A stretch of DNA of 53,853 nucleotides, from positions 1-53,853 of the forward strand of contig NZ_SDZL01000014.1 in the NCBI RefSeq assembly GCF_004210735.1, read 5' to 3'. Shown piece by piece: positions 26,187 through 35,726 of this stretch. A model generated the notes under the pieces. The model saw only the letters and a program-made list of their open reading frames with translations. It made no database searches and had not been told where the DNA came from. The translations under genes were made by a program, and so were the position numbers. Source of the DNA: Brevundimonas sp. Its GTDB lineage: Bacteria > Pseudomonadota > Alphaproteobacteria > Caulobacterales > Caulobacteraceae. Positions within the stretch are counted from its first letter, which is position 1. The number at the start of each line of letters is the position of its first letter.

Positions 26187-26807
26187 GTGCCATTTGTAAG
26201 CTTCGAAGGCATCGATGGATGCGGGAAGACCACCCAGTTGGATCGCCTCGCCAGTCGGCTGGAGGGGGAGGGTAAGATCGTGCTCCGCACCAAGGAGCCA
26301 GGGGGTGGGGCCTTGGGTGGCGTCGTGCGGGCGATCTTCACGCGCAAGGACGCACCGCCGATGTCGCATATGGAGCAGATGCTTCTCGTCAATGCCGCCC
26401 GGTTCGACCATGTCCGCTCGGTGATCATACCGGCCTTGGCCGATGGAGCCTGGGTCCTGACGGATCGGTTCTACGATTCCACCTTCGCCTTACAGGTGTT
26501 CGAGACTGACGTCCCAACAGCCCTCTTCGAGATGCTCCGCGACGCCGTGGTCGGCGAGGTCCGACCAGACCTGACGTTCGTCCTGGACCTGCCAGCTGTG
26601 AGTGCCCACGAACGCCGAGGCGGCCGACCGTCGGATGATCCCCTCGAGCAGCACCGGGATTTCGAGCGCATTCGCCGGGGGTTCCGTGCTGCCGCGGCCA
26701 GCGACCCGGCGCGGTGCAGGCTGATCGACGCCAGTGGTTCAGAGGAAGTGGTCGGAGCGGCGATACACCGCGAGCTTTGGACGCGGTTCTCGGACGGCCG
26801 GGGATGA
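26187..26807 (+). CDS. Accessory thymidylate kinase-like protein
   Basis: A 206-residue nucleoside monophosphate kinase of the dTMP kinase family: P-loop FEGIDGCGKTT (8-16), KEPGGG, LTDRFYDSTFA and a lid-like segment (HERRGGRPSDD). It starts with GTG after AAGGA, 54 bp from the divergent radical SAM gene. The Cys in the P-loop and location in an island suggest it is not the housekeeping tmk but an accessory copy, possibly phosphorylating a modified nucleotide. Confidence 0.85.
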   Translation: MPFVSFEGIDGCGKTTQLDRLASRLEGEGKIVLRTKEPGGGALGGVVRAIFTRKDAPPMSHMEQMLLVNAARFDHVRSVIIPALADGAWVLTDRFYDSTFALQVFETDVPTALFEMLRDAVVGEVRPDLTFVLDLPAVSAHERRGGRPSDDPLEQHRDFERIRRGFRAAAASDPARCRLIDASGSEEVVGAAIHRELWTRFSDGRG

Positions 26808-26985
26808 AAGCGGAGGCGTTGCGTCCGCTGTCGATGTCCGGCGTGCTCGGATCAATGCACCGGTCCTCGGCCCCCTTTGATCGCGGGGGCGATGCCCAAC
26901 AGCTGGTGACTAGGAACAGCGATTGCAGCCTACGTTGGCAGTGGGTGGGCCCTCCGGCTGGGAACGGGACCAGATCAGTACCATT

Positions 26986-27294
26986 TTAGGCGGCCGGCCG
27001 TGATACCTCCAGCAAGCGCCAGCTGGGCACGTGGGCGGTCATCAGAGCTTTAAATAACCGGCCATGGTTCGGCACACGCAAGTGAAGAAGTTCATGCGCG
27101 ATGACGAAATCCTGAAAGCTTTCCGGTTGGTCGAGAAGATCGAACGCGAGTGTAATGGTACCCATTCTAGAGCATGAACCCCACTTGCGTCTCATCGGCT
27201 GGATTCGGATAAGACGAGGGTTGACCCTAAGTGTGATTGCCCATCGGGCGACCCGCTGCTTGAGCGCATCTTGTTCTGATAAATATTTCGCCAT
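26986..27294 (-). CDS. Mini YgjP-like (M48/DUF45) metallopeptidase-domain protein
   Basis: A 102-residue protein with the DUF45/YgjP zinc motif HELLH (67-71) and a third ligand in PNHG (His78). The preceding MRRKWGSCS signature is also typical. Full-length YgjP proteins are about 230 residues; this short form lacks the N-terminal half. It lies 7 bp after hsdR on the same strand. DUF45 peptidases are often encoded with type I restriction systems; their role there is unknown. Confidence 0.8.
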   Translation of the reverse strand: MAKYLSEQDALKQRVARWAITLRVNPRLIRIQPMRRKWGSCSRMGTITLAFDLLDQPESFQDFVIAHELLHLRVPNHGRLFKALMTAHVPSWRLLEVSRPAA

Positions 27295-27301
27295 AATAAA
27301 G

Positions 27302-30235
27302 TTATTGGCTCAGTACGTTGACGATAATGAGATCCACAAGGTGAGCGCGGGCTTCGTTTGGAAGGCTGATCAGGGGTCGATATAGCGAGGCGCGAAGCTG
27401 CCGCTGTTCGTCAGGGTTGACCTGCGCGTTCGGGAACCGCGCCAAAAGCTTTTCGATCTCCTTGGCGAGTTCGAGCGCATCTAACCCACTTTTCTTCATC
27501 GCCGGGTTGTCTTGAAGCGCCCAGAATGCAGCGAACGCCTTTGGAGTAAGCCCGGTATCTTTCGCGGCCTGTGAAGCCGCGTCTTTCTCCACCGCGAGCG
27601 CGGCGAGTAGATCCATCGCAGCAAGTCCGGTGGTGTTCCGGTTCTCCAAGTCTTTGAGGATACGTTCGGCACGATCCTTAAGCGGCTGGAGCACTGGCGC
27701 GGCGTCGGCGCTTTCGTCGATCTCCTTCTGCAAGCCGCGGACAAGATTGAACACTTTGCCTTCGTCAGAGCCTTTGTCTAAACGAAGGGTTTCAAGCGTT
27801 TTGACATCAAAGGTGACGCTTTTGGTCAAAAGGCCGAGGCCGTCCTGCGTGGCGTTCTGTTCGACGAGCTGGCGCGTTTTGTAGGCAAGATCCGCCACAA
27901 ACCCGATCTTGTCAGCATAGGCATTACGCACCGTGGCGTAGAGCTGCGCCAGCCGCTTGAAGGTGCCGATGTGGTCGACGAGCTCTTTGGACGGCGACAG
28001 GATTTCCCAGAGATTTTCGATATCCTTGTAAGCCTCGAAGAACGCCTTTCGCGGTTCTGGCTGTAGGAATCGACCATAGACGAGACGTTCGAGCCGTTCG
28101 TCAGCGTCACCCCCTTCGCCGGCATCGAGATAATCGACCGAAGCCTTCGCGATCTTTTCGAGAAAGTCCTTCATCAGGAGATCGAGATCCTCGATCACCC
28201 CATCAACATCCGAAGAGTCGAACTGCAAGGCCTTCTTAAGTTCGCGCAACACGCCGACAAAATCGATGACCAAGCCGACCTGCTTGCGAATGCCTTCCTT
28301 GTCGACGTACGGCCTGTTCACACGGGCGACCGCTTGAAGCAGGACGTGATCTCGCATCGGCTTGTCGAGGTACAGGCAATAGAGCAGCGGAGCGTCGTAG
28401 CCGGTGAGCAGCTTGTCTGTAACAATCAGGATTTTTGGTTCCTTGTCGGCCTTCTTGAACAGAAGGCGGACATCTTCTTCGCGTTCATCACTCAGTTGCA
28501 GTTGGGCGACCAGCGGTCGATCTACGACGTCGGCCGCGTTCTCGGTATATACGGCCTCGGTCCATTCCGGCGGCAACAGCTTGTCGAGCGCCTGTTTGTA
28601 TTTGGCGCAGGCCTCGCGATCGACCGCGACCACAAACGCCTTGTAGCCGAGCGGCAACACGTTTTCTCTGAAGTGTTCGGCTACAAACGCCGCTACCTTT
28701 GCGACGCGATCGTCCGCTTTCAGGAAGGCGCGCAGACCCACCGCCCGGTCCAGAACCTTGTTCAGCTCATCGATATCCGTCACGCCTTCAGCGGCGGCGA
28801 GTTCGAAGAATTCTTTGTCTAGCCGGTCAACGGGCACCGTCATCTCGCTTGGTGCCAGGACATGCTTGATCGGCAGAGTGGTTTCGTCGGCGATCGATTC
28901 CTTGATGGAATATTTGTCGAGGAAGCCGGCCTCGTCTTCGGTACCGAAAATCTTGAACGTGCCGGTGCCCTGTTCGGTATTGGCTATCGGCGTGCCCGTG
29001 AAGCCGATGATAGTGGCGTTCGGCACCGACGCCATGAGATAGGTGCCGAGATCCTTTGCGACTGACCGGTGCGCTTCATCGATGAACACATAAATGTTGT
29101 CGCGGATGGATGAATCCTTTCGGATCGCCTCGAACTTATGGATCATCGCGATGATCAGGCCGCGAAAGTCCGCGTCGAGAAGCTGCTGAAGCTCCGCCTT
29201 GGTGTTCGCCCGCTTGATGGCGATATCCTGGTTCTGCATCTCGCCGAGCACGCGCTCGACCCAGCCCTTCAACTGGCCTTCAAGCTCTGTTCGATCGACG
29301 ACAAGGATCACCGTCCCGCTCTGGAAGCGCTCCTTCTGTTCGAGGATCAGCTTCGCGGCCGTGAGCAGCGTGAATGTCTTGCCGGAGCCTTGTGTGTGCC
29401 AGACGAGGCCGCGGTTCTTGGTGGGATCGGCACAGCGAGCGACGATCGCGTCGATGGCACGACGCTGGTGCTGGCGCAGGATCGACTTCCGCGTTTCGCC
29501 ATCCTGCACATAGAACAGAATCCAGTGCTGAACCGTGCGCAAGAAATCCGTGCGCTCGAAGAACGCCTGCACAGCGAAGCGATAGGCCTCGTCCGGCGTC
29601 TGCTTCCAGCGCGCCATGTCGCGGCGAGTGGCGTTCCAAGTAACGCCATACCAATAGTCGAGCAGGTGCGTGACGTTGAAGATCTGCGGTGCGCCGATCA
29701 GTTCCGGCGTCTCGATCTCATAGCGGCGCAGTTGCTTGATGCCGCGCTCGATGGCGTCGCCGTCCTTCGGGTTCTTGTGTTCGACGATGCAGACCGGCAC
29801 GCCGTTGATGAGAAACATCACGTCCGCCCTGTTGCCCTTGCGGGCAGGCGGCTTCAGCGTCCATTCCCATGAGACGTGAAACTCGTTCGCGTCTGGATTT
29901 CCGAAATCGATCAGCTGAACGCGGCGATGGCGCTTTTCGGCTTCGTCGTACCAGCCGCGTTCGCCACGCAGCCACATCAGCATTTCGCGGTTGCCATCGA
30001 CCGTGGCCGGGATTGCGTCGAGCGTCTCAATGATCGAGCGCAGCGCCTCGGCCGAAAGCCAGGGATTGAACTCCGACAGCTTCGCTTCGAGTTCGTCGCG
30101 CAGCAGCATGCCCGCTTCGCCGCCGCGCTTCTGCTTGGCGACTTCGGGGGTGAGTGGTGTCCAGCCGATTTCGACGGCGTGCTTCACCATCGGAAACTGA
30201 ACGGTGCCGGCTTCGCTGATCTTGAGGTCGCTCAT
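27302..30235 (-). CDS. hsdR: Type I restriction enzyme R subunit
   Basis: A 977-residue motor/nuclease subunit. It has a PD-(D/E)xK-type nuclease region near residue 150 (VCIVEHKNP), Walker A ([10 protein letters not shown], about 280), DEAH box (FIDEAHRS, about 385) and GFTGTPI, then a helical C-terminal domain. It translocates DNA and cuts when the MS complex meets unmodified sites. Its ATG overlaps the hsdS stop. Full length and intact. Confidence 0.93.
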   Translation of the reverse strand: MSDLKISEAGTVQFPMVKHAVEIGWTPLTPEVAKQKRGGEAGMLLRDELEAKLSEFNPWLSAEALRSIIETLDAIPATVDGNREMLMWLRGERGWYDEAEKRHRRVQLIDFGNPDANEFHVSWEWTLKPPARKGNRADVMFLINGVPVCIVEHKNPKDGDAIERGIKQLRRYEIETPELIGAPQIFNVTHLLDYWYGVTWNATRRDMARWKQTPDEAYRFAVQAFFERTDFLRTVQHWILFYVQDGETRKSILRQHQRRAIDAIVARCADPTKNRGLVWHTQGSGKTFTLLTAAKLILEQKERFQSGTVILVVDRTELEGQLKGWVERVLGEMQNQDIAIKRANTKAELQQLLDADFRGLIIAMIHKFEAIRKDSSIRDNIYVFIDEAHRSVAKDLGTYLMASVPNATIIGFTGTPIANTEQGTGTFKIFGTEDEAGFLDKYSIKESIADETTLPIKHVLAPSEMTVPVDRLDKEFFELAAAEGVTDIDELNKVLDRAVGLRAFLKADDRVAKVAAFVAEHFRENVLPLGYKAFVVAVDREACAKYKQALDKLLPPEWTEAVYTENAADVVDRPLVAQLQLSDEREEDVRLLFKKADKEPKILIVTDKLLTGYDAPLLYCLYLDKPMRDHVLLQAVARVNRPYVDKEGIRKQVGLVIDFVGVLRELKKALQFDSSDVDGVIEDLDLLMKDFLEKIAKASVDYLDAGEGGDADERLERLVYGRFLQPEPRKAFFEAYKDIENLWEILSPSKELVDHIGTFKRLAQLYATVRNAYADKIGFVADLAYKTRQLVEQNATQDGLGLLTKSVTFDVKTLETLRLDKGSDEGKVFNLVRGLQKEIDESADAAPVLQPLKDRAERILKDLENRNTTGLAAMDLLAALAVEKDAASQAAKDTGLTPKAFAAFWALQDNPAMKKSGLDALELAKEIEKLLARFPNAQVNPDEQRQLRASLYRPLISLPNEARAHLVDLIIVNVLSQ

Positions 30236-31536
30236 GCGGCAACTCCTTCGAGCGAGGCCTTGCCGAGCGCCGAGAGATCGAGATCGGCCACGCGGATTTC
30301 GCCGGTCATCAGCTTGTGCAACAGGGCTTTGAAGAGGTTTTCAAGGAGCGCGCGTTTGCGCTTGTGCAGGTCGATCTTACGGTCGAGCGCATTGAGGATT
30401 TCAACGATTTCATCCGCTTCGGTCGGATCGGACGGGCACGGGACTCTGAACGTCTCGATGTCGTCGAGGTTCAGCGTCATTGTGCCGTGAGCCGAGGGCA
30501 CAATCCGAGAAAGCAGGCGGTCCTTGGCGCAGTGGATCGCGGAGCGAATGTAAGTGCCTGAGAACTCACCGCGAGAGACGAGGGCCTTCAAATCCTGATT
30601 GAACGCCATTGGGCGTGAAATCACCGCTACCGGCAGATCCTTCGCCAGGCCCATGCCACGAACTAGGATAAGCACAGCGTCCGTAGGCGCGATGCGACTT
30701 CCAGCTTCTGCTCCCTCTCGGCTCACATGATCGATGGTGTCATGCAGAGTTGGGACTTTCAGGTCTTTACCCGAAGCCCAGGGGATTTCACCGATCCAGT
30801 AGTCGGCGACGGACTTTCGCGGCGTTCCACCGCTCTGAATTTCGCAAAGATCAACAATTGGCCGAGCTTGCCAGTTCTCCGGCATGGTGCCGATTTCGGT
30901 TTCCTTCTGTGGCTCCCCGCGTAGCCCTCGCGCGAATAACTCTCGCATCGCCGCGCGCTTGAGCTTCCAGGATGCCCGCTCGCAATGGGCTTCCAGAGCC
31001 GATGCCCGCTGAATTGCTTCAAGGGCATCTGCGATTGCGAGCTGATCTTTCGGGTCAATCGCCGGGATGGGCAAATCAAGCAATACGTTTTCAGGCACAC
31101 GTTTGCGGCCGGTTGATCCTTCCATCCGTTCCGTAACGTAGTGACGGACATCAGGGTGAAGCAAATAGAAGAACAGAAGTCGCGGGTCGTGTTGATCGGA
31201 GCGCGGATGAAGAGGGATCACTTCTGTCGTTGCGTATCCAAACGGGGCGGCCAGTTCTTGCACCAGAGCCTGCTTCCCGTTTTCGAACGACGGCGTAATC
31301 TTTCCAACGAGCACGTCTCCGCGCTCGAAGTAAGTACCGCTCGCAATCTCATCAGGGGCCTTCATCGTGAAGGCAGGCAAATAGCTGCCATCCTGCGGAA
31401 TGGCTTCCATTGCTGCGAACGGAATTATCGGAAAAGTCGCCCGGCCAAGTCCACGCTGCTTCTTCGTCACTTCATAGCCGTCGCCGACACGAGACCAATG
31501 CCGATCCCCGCCAAGTTGCGTATCAAGCAGGCTCAT
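30232..31536 (-). CDS. hsdS: Type I restriction-modification specificity subunit
   Basis: A 434-residue protein with two target-recognition domains joined by conserved helices ([15 protein letters not shown] and the second [20 protein letters not shown]). The second half opens with QSGGTPRKS and WASGKDLK, standard for HsdS. It sets the DNA sequence methylated and restricted. It overlaps hsdM by 14 bp and hsdR by 4 bp. Confidence 0.9.
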   Translation of the reverse strand: MSLLDTQLGGDRHWSRVGDGYEVTKKQRGLGRATFPIIPFAAMEAIPQDGSYLPAFTMKAPDEIASGTYFERGDVLVGKITPSFENGKQALVQELAAPFGYATTEVIPLHPRSDQHDPRLLFFYLLHPDVRHYVTERMEGSTGRKRVPENVLLDLPIPAIDPKDQLAIADALEAIQRASALEAHCERASWKLKRAAMRELFARGLRGEPQKETEIGTMPENWQARPIVDLCEIQSGGTPRKSVADYWIGEIPWASGKDLKVPTLHDTIDHVSREGAEAGSRIAPTDAVLILVRGMGLAKDLPVAVISRPMAFNQDLKALVSRGEFSGTYIRSAIHCAKDRLLSRIVPSAHGTMTLNLDDIETFRVPCPSDPTEADEIVEILNALDRKIDLHKRKRALLENLFKALLHKLMTGEIRVADLDLSALGKASLEGVAA

Positions 31537-33358
31537 CGATCAGCCCCGCAAGCAGCTTGGAGATTGTTACCGAAAGGCGATGCGTTTCTTTGTCGAGTTC
31601 GCTCAGTTCACGGACAAGCGCACTGACCGATCCGACCTCAGTGGAGCTGGACTGCCCAACCCATCGGCTCGGGCTTAGATTGTAGTCGGCCCCTTCGGCC
31701 TGTTGACGTGTGATGACAGCAATCTCCGCCTCGACAGGCTCGCCTTTGAGATATGCAGCTGCGAGCGGACGGATGGCCTCCTCAGGCATGTAGTTTTTTG
31801 GCTTGCCTTTCTTTAGCCGCTTGCTGGCGTTCAGCAGGACAATCTTGTCCTTGCGCGTTGCAGGCTTGCGTTTGTTCAGCACCACGATCACGCCGGCGGC
31901 GTTGGTGTTGTAGAAGAGGTTATCCGGTAGCAGGATCACGCCGTCGATCAGATCGTGATCGACGAACCATTTTCGGATGTTGCGCTCCTTGTCCTCATTC
32001 TTCGACCCAGAGCCGCGCGTGACCGCGCCGGTATCGAGAACCACCGCCGCGCGGCCGTGATCGTTGAGGCAGGCAAGGGTGTGCTGAAGCCAGGCCCAGT
32101 CGCCCTTGCCGGTGGTCACGCCGCCGGTGGTGCGGAAGCGATCGAACGGATCGTTGGAAAACACATCCGGCGCGAAGGGCTGGTTCCACATCGGATTGGC
32201 GACGACGATATCGTGGCCGCGCACCTTGCCCTCGTTGGTGCGGAATTTCGGGTTGATCATCGTATCGCCGCGCGCGATCTCGATCTCCATGTCGTGGATG
32301 ATGCCGTTCATCTGCGCGACGGCGTAGCTCTCGGCCTGAAGTTCTTGACCGGTGAGCTTCAAAGGCACCTTGGCGGTAGGATCAAGTTCGCGGGCCACGA
32401 GTTGCAGCTTCACCAACAGCCCGGCCGATCCGCAGGCATAGTCATGGCAATCCTCGCCGGGACGGGGCCGCATGATATGCGCCATCAGGAAACCGACTTC
32501 CGTCGGGGTGAAGAACTCGCCCGCGCTCTGGCCCGAGCCTTCCGCGAACTTCCTCAGCAGATACTCATAGGCGCGCCCGAGGAAGTCAGGCTGCACATCG
32601 GCTAAGCCCAGCCTATAGCGCGGATCTGAAAACGTCTCGACCACGAGGCGGAGCTTCGCCGGGTTGATATCGCGCTCGCCATTCCGCTCGGCGGCGAAGT
32701 CCACCACATCGATCACGCCGGACAGCATGGGGTTTTGCTTGACCACCGCGCGCACTGCCTTGGTTAGGTGCTCGCCGATGTCCCTAGGCTTCGTGCTCTG
32801 CCCCTTGTCGTCCAGTGGCCACTCGATGGCTTCGCGCCCGCTGATTGCGCCCCATCGCGCTTCCGGCGGCATATAGAAACGCAGGAGCGAGTGATCGCCC
32901 TCGGCGATGTCGAGTGCCGTACCGCGATCGCCGTAGTCCTCCGCAAGGCGCGCGATTTCATCGTCAAAGACATCCGACAGCCGCTTCAAAAACAAGAGTG
33001 GAAGGAGATAGTCCTTGAATTTGGCGGCGTCCTTCTCCCCGCGGATCGAGCAGGCGGCGTCCCAAAGCATCTGCTCCATCGGTTTTGTAGACTGCGAAGG
33101 CCGCGCCGCGCGCCTTCGGCCTGCCACGCCGGCTGCGGCATCGCGTTCATCGATCCCATCCTCCACGGCAACATTAGCCTCAAGCGCCAGCGCTGTGATT
33201 GCCGCGCGCGCTGCTGCCTGCGGCTTGTTTGCGCCACCCTCCCACCGGTTGACCGTCGCGAAAGACACGCCAAGACGATCCGCGAGCTGCTCTTGGGTCA
33301 AATCCAGCTTCGAACGGATTGCGCGCATCACGGCTGAGAAATTTGCTATGTTTGTCAT
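31523..33358 (-). CDS. hsdM: Type I modification methyltransferase with N-terminal XRE HTH
   Basis: A 611-residue N6-adenine methyltransferase. About residues 1-65 form a Cro/C1-type helix-turn-helix ([21 protein letters not shown]). The HsdM core follows with the SAM motif [10 protein letters not shown] (about 305) and catalytic [10 protein letters not shown] (about 388, NPMW in place of the usual NPPF). The HTH fusion suggests the subunit also represses its own operon. It is the first gene of the M-S-R order, and an inverted repeat overlaps its start codon. Confidence 0.92.
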   Translation of the reverse strand: MTNIANFSAVMRAIRSKLDLTQEQLADRLGVSFATVNRWEGGANKPQAAARAAITALALEANVAVEDGIDERDAAAGVAGRRRAARPSQSTKPMEQMLWDAACSIRGEKDAAKFKDYLLPLLFLKRLSDVFDDEIARLAEDYGDRGTALDIAEGDHSLLRFYMPPEARWGAISGREAIEWPLDDKGQSTKPRDIGEHLTKAVRAVVKQNPMLSGVIDVVDFAAERNGERDINPAKLRLVVETFSDPRYRLGLADVQPDFLGRAYEYLLRKFAEGSGQSAGEFFTPTEVGFLMAHIMRPRPGEDCHDYACGSAGLLVKLQLVARELDPTAKVPLKLTGQELQAESYAVAQMNGIIHDMEIEIARGDTMINPKFRTNEGKVRGHDIVVANPMWNQPFAPDVFSNDPFDRFRTTGGVTTGKGDWAWLQHTLACLNDHGRAAVVLDTGAVTRGSGSKNEDKERNIRKWFVDHDLIDGVILLPDNLFYNTNAAGVIVVLNKRKPATRKDKIVLLNASKRLKKGKPKNYMPEEAIRPLAAAYLKGEPVEAEIAVITRQQAEGADYNLSPSRWVGQSSSTEVGSVSALVRELSELDKETHRLSVTISKLLAGLIDEPA

Positions 33359-33375
33359 GTTTGTTATATGACAAT
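33352..33375. promoter_or_regulatory. Inverted repeat at the hsdM start (candidate operator)
   Basis: TTGTCA-N12-TGACAA is a perfect 6-bp inverted repeat spanning the hsdM ATG and its upstream AT-rich region. It is a plausible binding site for the XRE domain fused to HsdM. Confidence 0.4.
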
Positions 33376-33406
33376 ATCGAGCTTGGCGCGGTCAAGGAGA
33401 TTTTTG

Positions 33407-33546
33407 TGAATTTGGTTCGAGACGCAAAAATGCTGAAAGCGCAGGCTCTCAGTTCTGTCCGACGAGGGCTTTCGGCGTTCAATGCCTTCGACGATGACGG
33501 TCGGACCACGGCGCGACGTAGTGATCGCGCGAAAGACGGTACCTAA
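33407..33546 (+). pseudogene. Decayed 5' fragment of a DUF3644/HEPN-like gene
   Basis: AAGGAGAT precedes a GTG that starts VNLVRDAKMLKAQALSSVRR and continues GLSAFNAFDDDGRTT before the frame becomes unlike protein and stops. The start resembles DUF3644-type HEPN proteins, where a helix ending FN...DDDGR opens the domain. A functional protein would be several hundred residues longer, so this looks like a remnant left by deletion. It is divergent from hsdM. Confidence 0.4.
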
Positions 33547-33691
33547 TATGAAGAACGGATGCGGCCAGCTCGAGGCTCTCGCCGAGCACGCCGTCACTCG
33601 GTCTATCCGTCACGACCTTGCCATCGCCGTCCAATTCTAATCTGGTCGATCTCGATGCGGGAATCGCGTCTGGGTAGTCTAGGGATTTAGC

Positions 33692-35392
33692 GTGGCCAAA
33701 GCCGAAGCGACTGTTGAAGAACTCGTCGGGATGGTCGAACGGGGCGAACTTCGTCTCCCGGAGATGCAGCGGCAGTACGTGTGGAGATCGCCTCGCGTGC
33801 GCGATCTGATGGACTCCCTGTATCGAGGCTATCCGTCCGGGGCGATCCTGCTTTGGGAAACCAATGAGGCTGTGCCGTTGCAGGACATGGCGGTCGCCCA
33901 GGCCGCCAACCCCTATGCGGCGACGCGCCTACTTCTGGACGGCCAGCAACGGCTGACATCGCTTTCGGCCGTCATACGAGGTCAGCCTGTCAAGGTCAGA
34001 GGGCGGGTCAAGCCGGTCGAACTGCTGTTCAACCTTGAACATCCTGAACGCCAGGAGATCGTCACCGAGGTGAACGAAGACGCAGACGACGAAGCCACCG
34101 AGATCGACGAAGCCGATTCCACGGACGACGAGCTGCAGAGGCGCTTTGAGCGCATGACTTTCGTAGTCGCCACCAACAAGCTGGCGGCGCTGCCTCAGTG
34201 GGTGAAGGTATCCGAGGTCTTTCAAGGAGAAAGCGATACCGCCTTCCTCAGGAGGGCGGGCATCACCAGTTTTGACGACCCACGCTATGAGAAATACACC
34301 CACCGGCTCGCCAAGCTGCGGCGCGTACGCAAATACGTCTACCGTATGGATGTTCTCGAACGGACCCTGTCCTACGAGGAGGTCACCGAAATATTTGTGC
34401 GGGTAAACTCGCTCGGCGCAAAACTGCGCAGCTCAGACCTTGCCTTGGCCCAGATCACCGCGCGGTGGCGGCACTCTCTGGAGATCTTCCAAAAGTTTCA
34501 GGCCGACTGCGGCAAGCTCGGCTTCGACCTCGATCTCGGGGTTCACCTGAAAACCTTGATCGCGTTTGCGACCGGACAGTCCCGCTTCCTTACCGTGTCG
34601 AGCCTTTCGCTTGAGCAGCTGCAGACCGGCTGGGCCGAAGCGACGGAGGGCATGCGGTTCGCCATCAACTTCCTGAAGAGCAACGTCGGCATCGATAGCC
34701 CCGCTCTTTTGTCGTCCCCATTCCTGATGATCGTGGTCGCTTACTATGGTCACGCGACGGGCTATATCCTGTCGCCCGCAGAGTCGGACCGGTTGCGCCA
34801 ATGGGCGCTTCTGGCCAACACCAAGGGCCGCTTCTCGCGCGGCTCCAGTGAAACCCTGCTGGACCAGGATCTAGCGACGATTGATCGAGGAGAAGGAGCC
34901 GAAGCTCTCATTGACCGCGTCCGATTGCAGTTCGGTCGGCTGAGCGTAACGGCCGATGACCTTGAGGGGCGCGACCAACGAAGCTCGCTGTTCAAGACGA
35001 TGTTCCTAGCCTTCCGCGCCGGGGGAGCGAAGGACTGGACCTCGAACCTGCAAATATCGCTCGACCATTCCGGTGCACAGCACAAGCTGCAGTTCCACCA
35101 CTTCTTCCCTAAGGCCCTGCTCACGAAAAGCGGCGTCACCTCCCGCGAGGCCGACGACATCGCGAACCTGACCTTCATAAGTGGACGGACCAACCGAAAG
35201 ATCAGCGATAAAGCGCCGGCAATCTATCTGTCGGAAATCATCGAGCGCCAAGGGCCAGACGTTCTTGGGCTTCAAGCCATCCCGAATGAGCCAGCGCTCC
35301 TGGACCTTCCCAAGTATTCCGACTTTCTCGCCGAAAGACGGAAGCTTCTAGCAATTCGATTGAATGAATTTCTCGGCGTGACCCCCGAATAA
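33692..35392 (+). CDS. DUF262 and HNH (DUF1524-like) domain protein
   Basis: A 566-residue protein with an N-terminal DUF262 ParB-like nucleotide-hydrolysing domain (LRLPEMQRQYVW, YPSGAILLW, and DGQQR at about 82-86). It ends in an HNH-type nuclease domain (HHFFPKALL at about 469, then IANLTFISGRTNRKI). This is the architecture of GmrSD/SspE-like type IV restriction proteins that cut modified or foreign DNA. It starts with GTG after AGGGA. Its place beside the type I system supports a defence role. Confidence 0.85.
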   Translation: MAKAEATVEELVGMVERGELRLPEMQRQYVWRSPRVRDLMDSLYRGYPSGAILLWETNEAVPLQDMAVAQAANPYAATRLLLDGQQRLTSLSAVIRGQPVKVRGRVKPVELLFNLEHPERQEIVTEVNEDADDEATEIDEADSTDDELQRRFERMTFVVATNKLAALPQWVKVSEVFQGESDTAFLRRAGITSFDDPRYEKYTHRLAKLRRVRKYVYRMDVLERTLSYEEVTEIFVRVNSLGAKLRSSDLALAQITARWRHSLEIFQKFQADCGKLGFDLDLGVHLKTLIAFATGQSRFLTVSSLSLEQLQTGWAEATEGMRFAINFLKSNVGIDSPALLSSPFLMIVVAYYGHATGYILSPAESDRLRQWALLANTKGRFSRGSSETLLDQDLATIDRGEGAEALIDRVRLQFGRLSVTADDLEGRDQRSSLFKTMFLAFRAGGAKDWTSNLQISLDHSGAQHKLQFHHFFPKALLTKSGVTSREADDIANLTFISGRTNRKISDKAPAIYLSEIIERQGPDVLGLQAIPNEPALLDLPKYSDFLAERRKLLAIRLNEFLGVTPE

Positions 35393-35726
35393 ATTCGGCC
35401 GCTCTTGGCGTAAGGGGAACCAGACGGTCTCTCGGATAGGCGATGAGGTCCTTGGCTGAATGCAAGCAAGCTGATGCCCTCGACACCTTCGGATGTCGCA
35501 AAATCCGACTGACCGCCAATGTCGGTTTCTGGCGCGTATCGGACTTCCCTAGGTTAGGGCTTCGATCCAGAAGGCTCCGCAGATGCTGAACCATTTTGCG
35601 TGTGAACATGCAGCATGACGCAGCGGTTGGAGGTCGATGATCGACCCGGCCTCTGAACACTCTGCTGGAGCCGTCGCAAGCCCGGAAGGGTCAGCGCCGG
35701 GACATCCGAAGGACCTCAGCCCATTG
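35393..35726. other. Gene-free stretch at the right edge of the island
   Basis: About 330 bp without a convincing gene. It contains CCGCTCTTGGCG (35399-35410) and a related TCGGTTTCTGGCGCG (about 35521), members of a short intergenic repeat family. No integrase or tRNA is visible. Confidence 0.45.
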
